A stretch of DNA of 53,210 bases from Rhodocyclaceae bacterium (GTDB lineage: Bacteria > Pseudomonadota > Gammaproteobacteria > Burkholderiales > Usitatibacteraceae): NCBI GenBank assembly GCA_020247395.1, contig JADCJC010000046.1, positions 1-53,210 on the forward strand, in the 5' to 3' direction. The position numbers and the translations under genes were made by a program. Within the stretch, counting starts at the first letter, position 1, and every line of letters begins with the position of its first letter. Below, piece after piece: positions 47,902 to 53,210 of the stretch. The notes beneath the pieces are model-generated. The model was given only the letters and a program-made list of their open reading frames with translations. It ran no database searches and was not told the DNA's origin.

Positions 47902-49107
47902 TCACGCCGCCTGAATCGAGATACCGGATGCCTTGGCGAGGAAGCGTTTAACGACGGTCGACAGCCGTTTCACCATCTCGTGCGCCTCAGCTTCATTGAT
48001 GATGAGCGGAGGAAGAATACGGATGACACAATCTTGCGTCACGTTCGTCAACAACCCATCCTCGAGCGCCATCTCAACGATTTCGCCACACGGTCGATTT
48101 AGTTCCAGCCCTAACATCAAGCCCTGCCCTCGTACTTCTACCACGCCTGCCACGCCCGCCAACGTCGCCTTAAGCCCGTCGGCGACAACATTGCCCATCG
48201 CTGTCGCATTGGCAAGCAACCCTTCTTCTTCCATGATCTGCAGGGTGCGTAGCGCCGCCACTGAAACAAGTGGGCCGCCGCCAAAGGTGGTGCCATGATT
48301 TCCCGGCTTGAACACGGTCGCCGCCTTGCCATGGGCTAAACACGCGCCGATTGGCACACCCGAGCCCAACCCTTTTGCCAACGGCATCACATCAGGAACG
48401 ATGCCAGCCCATTGGTGGGCAAACCACTTGCCGGTACGGCCGATACCCGACTGCACTTCATCGATCATCAACAACCAGTCTTTCTCTGTACAAAATGCGC
48501 GAAGTTCGCGCAGATAGTCTGTACGCGCAGCAACAATGCCGCCTTCCCCCTGCAGCACCTCGCTCAATACCGCAACCACGTCGTGGTTGTGTGCGGCGAT
48601 GGTTTTGATAGCATCGAGGTCGTTGTAGGGTACGCGGATGAAACCTGTTACCAGCGGCTCGAACCCGGCCTGCGCTTTACGCGAACCGGTCGCCGCCAGC
48701 GTAGCGAGGGTACGGCCGTGCCACGCCCGTTCCATGACGATGATTTGTGGATTCGCAATCCCGCGCTGATGGCCGTACAAACGCGCAATCTTGATTGCAC
48801 ATTCGTTTGCCTCGGCCCCTGAGTTGCAAAAAAAGGCGTTCTCCATCGCCGCCAATGCGCACAACTTATCGGCGAGTGCGGCTTGTTCGGGAATGTTGAC
48901 CAAGTTGGAGGTGTGAATCAGTCGCCCCGCTTGTTCAGCGATGGCCTTGGTCAGCTTCGGGTGAGCATGCCCCAAGCCTGACACCGCGATGCCCCCAAGC
49001 GCATCCAAGATCTTGCGGCCATCGGTGGTATGCAGCCACGTGCCTACACCATGCGTGAAGGCAACGTTGAGCGGCTTATAGGTGTTCATTTGGTGAATTG
49101 AAAGCAT
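47902..49107 (-). CDS. argD: Acetylornithine aminotransferase
   Basis: PLP enzyme of arginine (and possibly lysine) synthesis, 401 residues. CNSGAEANE (94-102) binds cofactor phosphate, IDEVQSGIGRTG (215-226) stacks the PLP ring, and K245 in MPLAKGLGSG forms the Schiff base. AAGGAAA precedes the ATG. First gene of argD-argF-unknown-argG. Confidence 0.96.
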   Translation of the reverse strand: MLSIHQMNTYKPLNVAFTHGVGTWLHTTDGRKILDALGGIAVSGLGHAHPKLTKAIAEQAGRLIHTSNLVNIPEQAALADKLCALAAMENAFFCNSGAEANECAIKIARLYGHQRGIANPQIIVMERAWHGRTLATLAATGSRKAQAGFEPLVTGFIRVPYNDLDAIKTIAAHNHDVVAVLSEVLQGEGGIVAARTDYLRELRAFCTEKDWLLMIDEVQSGIGRTGKWFAHQWAGIVPDVMPLAKGLGSGVPIGACLAHGKAATVFKPGNHGTTFGGGPLVSVAALRTLQIMEEEGLLANATAMGNVVADGLKATLAGVAGVVEVRGQGLMLGLELNRPCGEIVEMALEDGLLTNVTQDCVIRILPPLIINEAEAHEMVKRLSTVVKRFLAKASGISIQAA

Positions 49108-49173
49108 GTCTGTTTCCTTACATCATCGCCCGGGGGCCATCGGCTTGCCGAAATGCGCACGCAAATGCGCTTT

Positions 49174-49212
49174 CAAAAAACAACGGCGACACCCGCCTTT
49201 GCGAGGCCGCCG
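49174..49212 (-). terminator. Terminator-like hairpin in the argD leader (possible attenuator)
   Basis: On the - strand CGGCG pairs with CGCCG, enclosing an inner GCC/GGC stem with a six-base bulge, followed by TTGTTTTTTG. It lies downstream of a predicted promoter and about 70 bases before the argD ATG. It may instead end transcripts from the upstream flavoprotein gene. Confidence 0.4.
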
Positions 49213-49233
49213 CACGTTGAAAATCGAGCGGTG

Positions 49234-49262
49234 ATAGTAGGACAAAGCGTACTTTGACGCAA
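49234..49262 (-). promoter_or_regulatory. Predicted promoter of the arg cluster
   Basis: On the - strand TTGCGT, 17 bases, TACTAT. The spacer holds an interrupted palindrome, CAAAG-TACG-CTTTG, which could be an operator. It does not resemble the classical ArgR box. Confidence 0.5.
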
Positions 49263-49365
49263 CTGTCACCCCCCAGCGAGGTCTGTGCGACGAAATGCGC
49301 GTACTAAGGGATGAATCGGATATTGCGACCAACGATTGCCAGGAGGTAGGGTTGTTGCCGTTACA

Positions 49366-50835
49366 TCATTGGGCAAGGAAGGCCAAGCTCCGGATTACTT
49401 CATCCGCCGCAGCCCTGACATGTTTACGCAGCTCGGGTACGGCCGTCGCCTCCCAGTGGCGGGCTTTGAGTAGCGGCCCAACATAGTAAACGCCGATCGT
49501 GGGCTGGCCTTGCGCATTGGTCACACGGAAGTCATCGGCAACGTTCAGCCCAAGCCTGAGGGCATCGGGACTAATCATGCCTTGACACTGCATGCTCGCA
49601 AGCAGTGGCTCGGCTTGGATATCGGACGATGGCCCGGTGCAGTTGACCACATGGGCAGCATGAATGTCGATAGTTGCTGCCCGACTTCGCAGCCGAATGG
49701 TCACTCTGGCCGAGCCTGCAACTTCACTGATTCGCACCAAGTTCGCCGCTAGGACTTTAAGCTCTCCGGACGCGATTAGATCAGCCAACAGCGCTGCCGA
49801 TTCCGGTGCCGCACGGTGGCGGTGGCTATCCCAATATGGTCGAACGTGGCGTAGAAACCGACGGCGTTCGATTTCCGGCAAACTCGCCCACAGCGATGGA
49901 GTAATTGGCCGAAGGCTGGCGACAATATCACGCCAGTTACCGCCACCCAGCTCATGCTGGTGAATAGCGCGGCGTACGCTTCGCAAGTAGTGCCGCGCCG
50001 AACAAACGTCAAACATGTCCGGCGGTGGCGCGAGCAACGTCGGCGACTCCGCGTGAAGTCGGTGCGGCTGCGCCAGCAAACCGCGGCGTGATAGCGCGAT
50101 CAATGATAGCGGCACCCCTGCGGCTGCGCGTCGCTTGAGTGTCGCCGCAACATCGAGCATGGTGAGGCCGGTGCCGATGAGTACAACCGGCCGCGACGGG
50201 TCGATACCCGATAGTGCTCCCGTTTGCCATGGGTCGCGCAAGTAGCGCTGAGAGTCATAGAAGCTCGACTCGGGCACGCCGATATCGGCGGGGGAAAAAT
50301 TGCCGAGCGCGAGCACAACTCGATCCGCCAGCAGGCGGCCTTGCCCGCCCCCCTCATTGAAAGCCAGTTGCAGGCGGCCGTCGGCATGACGATCGATTGT
50401 TGTGACGGTGGCGTGCTTCATGAAAAATCTTGGTGCATCCGGCTTTGATAACGCCCTCGCCGTGACCTCATCCAAGGTGCTGCGCAAGTAATCGCCATAC
50501 AGCTTGCGCGCCACAAAACCGCCCCCATCAGCGGCAACCGCGCGTCTTTGCAGGTAGGCCTCGAAATCGTGCGGCAATTCGTCGAAGGCGCTCATCCGAC
50601 CCGCGGGAACGTTCAACAGATGATCCGCAGAATTTGTCCCGTAGGCGAGGCCACGCGCGAGCGAAGTTGAGTACGCTGATAACTGACTGTCGACACCCGG
50701 ACCGGCGGGCTGCGGTCGGTTAATGAGCACCACATCATACATCCCCGCCGCCTCAGCCTTAAGCAGCCTCACCGCCATCATGGTTCCGCAAAAGCCGGCT
50801 CCGATGATCGCAATAGTGCGCCGTTCGTGGGACAC
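49366..50835 (-). CDS. YdhS-like FAD/NAD(P)-binding protein (COG4529)
   Basis: 489 residues, GTG start. GAGFCG at 12-17 is the first dinucleotide loop, and VVLIGTGLTMLDVAATLKRR near 216-235 the second Rossmann fold. HLLNVPAGRMSAFDELPHDF and GLAYGTNSADHLL are typical of this uncharacterised class. No signal peptide. Reaction unknown. It separates the arg cluster from the DUF3579 gene; these are adjacent in many relatives as I recall, so it may be an inserted gene. Confidence 0.85.
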   Translation of the reverse strand: MSHERRTIAIIGAGFCGTMMAVRLLKAEAAGMYDVVLINRPQPAGPGVDSQLSAYSTSLARGLAYGTNSADHLLNVPAGRMSAFDELPHDFEAYLQRRAVAADGGGFVARKLYGDYLRSTLDEVTARALSKPDAPRFFMKHATVTTIDRHADGRLQLAFNEGGGQGRLLADRVVLALGNFSPADIGVPESSFYDSQRYLRDPWQTGALSGIDPSRPVVLIGTGLTMLDVAATLKRRAAAGVPLSLIALSRRGLLAQPHRLHAESPTLLAPPPDMFDVCSARHYLRSVRRAIHQHELGGGNWRDIVASLRPITPSLWASLPEIERRRFLRHVRPYWDSHRHRAAPESAALLADLIASGELKVLAANLVRISEVAGSARVTIRLRSRAATIDIHAAHVVNCTGPSSDIQAEPLLASMQCQGMISPDALRLGLNVADDFRVTNAQGQPTIGVYYVGPLLKARHWEATAVPELRKHVRAAADEVIRSLAFLAQ

Positions 50836-50961
50836 GGTCAGGACACCAAGGTAAAGAAAAGCATGTTAATTTCGGGCTCAGCGAAGCGGTTAGGGTAGAT
50901 GGTGCAAGATATAATTTTGGCGGTGTTCAGCACTTCTTCATAGGCTGGTTAACTTGCTGCT

Positions 50962-51090
50962 CTAAAGTCGCAACCACGCCAAGTCGTTAAGCTCCTCAAC
51001 TGCCGTAACGTCCAGTCCACGGCTTTCGACCGGAATAACATTTGCGTCCGAATTGGTCGTGTTGTCGTGGTGAAAATTCGCCGCGCTCAT
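50962..51090 (-). CDS. Possible small protein of 42 residues
   Basis: ATG at 51090, TAG at 50962-50964. The product begins MSAANFHHDN and ends VTAVEELNDLAWLRL; the second half is acidic and leucine-rich, resembling a leader-type or amphipathic helix. No strong ribosome-binding site is seen. It lies 126 bases upstream of, and on the same strand as, the YdhS-like flavoprotein gene. I recognise no family; it could be chance. Confidence 0.3.
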   Translation of the reverse strand: MSAANFHHDNTTNSDANVIPVESRGLDVTAVEELNDLAWLRL

Positions 51091-51119
51091 ATCGCACCGG
51101 CTGCCCCTTTTTCAGTCAT

Positions 51120-51140
51120 CCCCTATCCCCTATCCCTTAT
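51120..51140 (+). repeat. Three-copy heptamer repeat
   Basis: CCCCTAT, CCCCTAT, CCCTTAT in tandem, ending 23 bases before the DUF3579 start. Probably a small slippage-prone tract. Confidence 0.8.
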
Positions 51141-51163
51141 CAATCATCCAACCTCGCGACCCG

Positions 51164-51526
51164 ATGATTAACACCCGCATCATTATCCAAGGTATCACCA
51201 CGCGCGGGCGCGCGTTTCGCCCGAGCGACTGGGCGGAGCGTCTTTGCGGCATTATGTCCACGTTTGGTGGTGATCAACAGATGCGTTACTCGCCATATGT
51301 TCGCCCAATGCTGCTCGACGGCGTACGTTGTGTTGTGGTTGAACCTGCGCTGGCGGACATGGAGCCCCGCGCCTATCGGTTTCTGCTCGATTTCGCCAGG
51401 GATAATGAATTGACCGTCATTGATCCGAACGCACCGTTGGAGGGTGATGTTTGTCCAATTCCCAATCTCGCCATGGCAAACCTTGCCGAGCAAAAACATC
51501 CACCGGTGCAAACGGATCCAACATAA
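51164..51526 (+). CDS. DUF3579 family protein
   Basis: 120 residues, recognised by MINTRIIIQGITTRGRAFRP, SDWAERLCGIMSTFGGD and the YSPYVRPMLLDGVRCVVVE strand. The function is not known. I recall it mainly from Betaproteobacteria, commonly near rpsT and argF, which agrees with this location. No ribosome-binding site stands out. Confidence 0.88.
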   Translation: MINTRIIIQGITTRGRAFRPSDWAERLCGIMSTFGGDQQMRYSPYVRPMLLDGVRCVVVEPALADMEPRAYRFLLDFARDNELTVIDPNAPLEGDVCPIPNLAMANLAEQKHPPVQTDPT

Positions 51527-51527
51527 A

Positions 51528-51558
51528 AAACGCCGTGAAGCTTTCCTTCACGGCGTTT
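51528..51558. terminator. Bidirectional terminator between DUF3579 gene and rpsT
   Basis: CGCCGTGAAG / CTTCACGGCG with a CTTTC loop, flanked by A-run and T-run; serves two convergent genes. Confidence 0.88.
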
Positions 51559-51626
51559 GTGATTTTTGCGGCCCCGCTACGACTAGGACGGCTGTGTGCG
51601 CCTGTCGAGAGCGAGAAGCAACGCAG

Positions 51627-51905
51627 TTACGCTACAGCGGTGGCACCCAGCGCCTTGATAGCTTTGGTCAGACGGCTCTTATGGCGAGCGGCCTTGTTCT
51701 TGTGAATGATCTTTTTGTCAGCAATCGAGTCAATCGTACCGACTTGCGCTTGGTACACTGCTTGAGCAGATGCTTGGTCTCCCTTTGCGACAGCAGCGAC
51801 GATTTTCTTGATCGCCGTGCGGAGTTCGGTACGCTGCGCCATGTTGTGTGCACGCTGCTTGACTGCTTGCTTAGCGCGTTTGGCGGCGGATTTGATGTTT
51901 GCCAT
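51627..51905 (-). CDS. rpsT: 30S ribosomal protein S20
   Basis: Helical 16S rRNA-binding protein of 92 residues. [31 protein letters not shown] and the C-terminal [17 protein letters not shown] are typical. It has its own promoter and a leader of about 107 bases. Confidence 0.98.
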   Translation of the reverse strand: MANIKSAAKRAKQAVKQRAHNMAQRTELRTAIKKIVAAVAKGDQASAQAVYQAQVGTIDSIADKKIIHKNKAARHKSRLTKAIKALGATAVA

Positions 51906-52018
51906 GGTTATTCCAGAATCAATTCAAAAAAGTTTTTTATTGATGATGCACAATCGTTAACAAAAGGCTGCGAGCCGCCTTCCGTGTGGTGATCGGTACA
52001 AATTGCGCGAAGCCGCGT

Positions 52019-52046
52019 ATTATATCAATACACTCAAAAAAAGCAA
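52019..52046 (-). promoter_or_regulatory. Promoter of rpsT
   Basis: On the - strand TTGCTT, 16 bases, consensus TATAAT. Transcription would start near 52012. The spacer is T-rich. Confidence 0.6.
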
Positions 52047-52142
52047 ATAGCTGATTTACAAGGCTTCTTTGGGCAATCCTCGACGCAAAATCCCTCTTGG
52101 GCGTTTGCGAAGGTCCGCAGCTGCCTCGCTTGCCAATATTTC

Positions 52143-52787
52143 ATGCAAAAACTTGTTGTGGTTGACTATGGTATGGGAAACCTTAGATCGGTCGCGCGGG
52201 CGTTCGAGTTCGCCAGCCGGGAGTGGGAGATTCCAACGTGCGTGGTGATTTCCGGCGAACCGCAAGACCTACACTCAGCAGACAAAGTGGTTTTCCCCGG
52301 TCAAGGTGCCATGCCAGACTGCATGCGCTATTTGCGCGAAAGCGGGCTAGAAGACCCAGTGAGGCAAGCTGCAGCACACCGACCATTCCTCGGTATTTGC
52401 GTTGGAATGCAAATGTTGTTTGACCTCTCTGAAGAGGGACACACTCCGGGTTTGGGCATCTTCCCTGGGAGTGTGGAAAAATTTCGCCCCACTGACGCTA
52501 CCCTTAAAGTTCCGCATATGGGCTGGAATCAGGTCGACTTTGTGCCGGATAACTCCGTCAGCTCTGCCTTATTTGACGGAATTCCAAGCGGTGAACGTTT
52601 TTATTTTGTACATTCTTACTACTGCGCACCGAGCGACCCTTCGATTGTGTCGGCGAGCGCCGATTACAGTGGGCGCTTTACGGCAGCCATTGGTCGCGCT
52701 AACATTTTTGCGACACAGTTTCATCCTGAGAAGAGTCACCAAGCTGGACTCACGGTGTACAAGAATTTTTTGAAAGTGAATCTATAG
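52143..52787 (+). CDS. hisH: Imidazole glycerol phosphate synthase, glutaminase subunit HisH
   Basis: Delivers ammonia to HisF in histidine biosynthesis. 214 residues. DYGMGNLRSV is the N-terminal signature, C86 in LGICVGMQMLF the nucleophile, and QFHPEKS holds the His-Glu pair. Directly upstream is rpsT rather than hisB, so the histidine genes to the right seem to begin here. Confidence 0.97.
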   Translation: MQKLVVVDYGMGNLRSVARAFEFASREWEIPTCVVISGEPQDLHSADKVVFPGQGAMPDCMRYLRESGLEDPVRQAAAHRPFLGICVGMQMLFDLSEEGHTPGLGIFPGSVEKFRPTDATLKVPHMGWNQVDFVPDNSVSSALFDGIPSGERFYFVHSYYCAPSDPSIVSASADYSGRFTAAIGRANIFATQFHPEKSHQAGLTVYKNFLKVNL

Positions 52788-52916
52788 CGTTGGACTGCAA
52801 AATTCCGAAGGCAAAACGCCACTACGTTTCTATAATTTCATTGACCACATCCCAAACTAATGCGCCCTAGGCTCTATTAAGCGCCCACCCGTCCGCCCTT
52901 CTTCACTTAGCCCAAC

Positions 52917-53210
52917 ATGTTGATTATTCCGGCCATTGACATCAAAGACGGTCATTGTGTCCGCCTTGAACAAGGTGATATGCAGCGCGCAACAACTTTT
53001 TCCCAAAACGCCGGTGACACGGCGCGCCAGTGGAAGGATTTAGGCTGTGAGCGCTTGCACGTGGTGGATTTGAATGGCGCGTTTGCCGGCAAACCAAAAA
53101 ACGAGGCGGCGATTAAACAGATCATCTCAGTCATGGGGGATGATGTACCGCTACAACTCGGCGGGGGAATCCGCGATCTTGATACGATCGAGCGCTACCT
53201 CGACGATGGC
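52917..53210 (+). CDS. hisA: ProFAR isomerase HisA (3' partial)
   Basis: Isomerase of the fourth histidine-pathway step. Only the first 98 codons are in the window. [20 protein letters not shown] and [13 protein letters not shown] give the family start with the catalytic aspartate in the first strand (D8), and QLGGGIRD is the phosphate-binding loop. It starts 129 bases after hisH. Confidence 0.96.
   Translation, partial: MLIIPAIDIKDGHCVRLEQGDMQRATTFSQNAGDTARQWKDLGCERLHVVDLNGAFAGKPKNEAAIKQIISVMGDDVPLQLGGGIRDLDTIERYLDDG

Larger units (their letters stand above)
50836..51163. other. Region upstream of the YdhS-like gene
   Basis: 328 bases. It contains a possible 42-codon small gene on the - strand, a TATAAT on the + strand near 50910, and a heptamer repeat just before the DUF3579 gene. 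Nothing else recognised. Confidence 0.6.

Overview
The window looks like a chromosomal segment of a betaproteobacterium, probably Burkholderiales or a close relative. The reasons are the tuf-S10-spc-alpha ribosomal superoperon, a rpsT/DUF3579/arg gene neighbourhood, a DUF3579 gene (as far as I know largely betaproteobacterial), a 131-residue S8 beginning MSMSDPIAD, and divergent uvrA/ssb. The assignment comes from protein recognition by eye, without a database search. Most genes are ordinary chromosomal genes. I see no insertion sequence, prophage, CRISPR array, rRNA or tRNA.

Region 1 (1-18400, + strand) is the translation superoperon: tuf (5' cut), rpsJ, then rplC-rplD-rplW-rplB-rpsS-rplV-rpsC-rplP-rpmC-rpsQ, then rplN-rplX-rplE-rpsN-rpsH-rplF-rplR-rpsE-rpmD-rplO-secY-infA-rpmJ-rpsM-rpsK-rpsD-rpoA-rplQ. 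Two things stand out. A good intrinsic terminator follows rpsQ, and two metabolic genes (a COG2509 flavoprotein and a short-chain dehydrogenase) sit between the S10 and spc blocks. rplC and rplN each have a recognisable sigma-70-like promoter followed by a long leader able to fold into several hairpins. These leaders are candidates for autogenous ribosomal-protein control.

Region 2 (18500-29800) holds an orphan NarL-type response regulator, a glycerate 2-kinase and uvrA (all - strand), ssb (+), a quinone oxidoreductase (-), an RhlE-like DEAD-box helicase (+) behind a gene-free stretch of about 590 bases, and a run of small - strand genes (DJ-1/PfpI-like, YaeQ, S4-domain YbcJ-like, CbiX-like).

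Region 3 (29870-36719, + strand) is a tight five-gene catabolic-looking operon: a beta-hydroxyacid dehydrogenase, a COG4091 dehydrogenase with a SAF domain, a PLP-dependent cystathionine beta-lyase-like enzyme, an M20 peptidase, and a secreted CocE/NonD serine hydrolase. Its substrate is not known from sequence.

Region 4 (37152-41939, - strand) is a translationally coupled operon: Sua5/TsaC, a 58-residue DUF2256 zinc protein, an iron-sulfur (6-4)-type photolyase, a second photolyase-like protein with the FAD fold but no N-terminal antenna domain, and a short-chain dehydrogenase-like protein lacking the catalytic tyrosine. This is the most promising candidate for an uncharacterised system.

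Region 5 (42037-50835) has dusA and a class-I amidotransferase (+), then yajQ and the arginine genes argD-argF-(unknown exported protein)-argG (-), with a decamer-based inverted repeat between yajQ and argG. A YdhS-like flavoprotein lies upstream of argD, itself preceded by a possible 42-codon small gene.

Region 6 (51164-53210) has the DUF3579 gene (+), rpsT (-), and the start of a histidine block, hisH and hisA (+), the latter cut by the window end.
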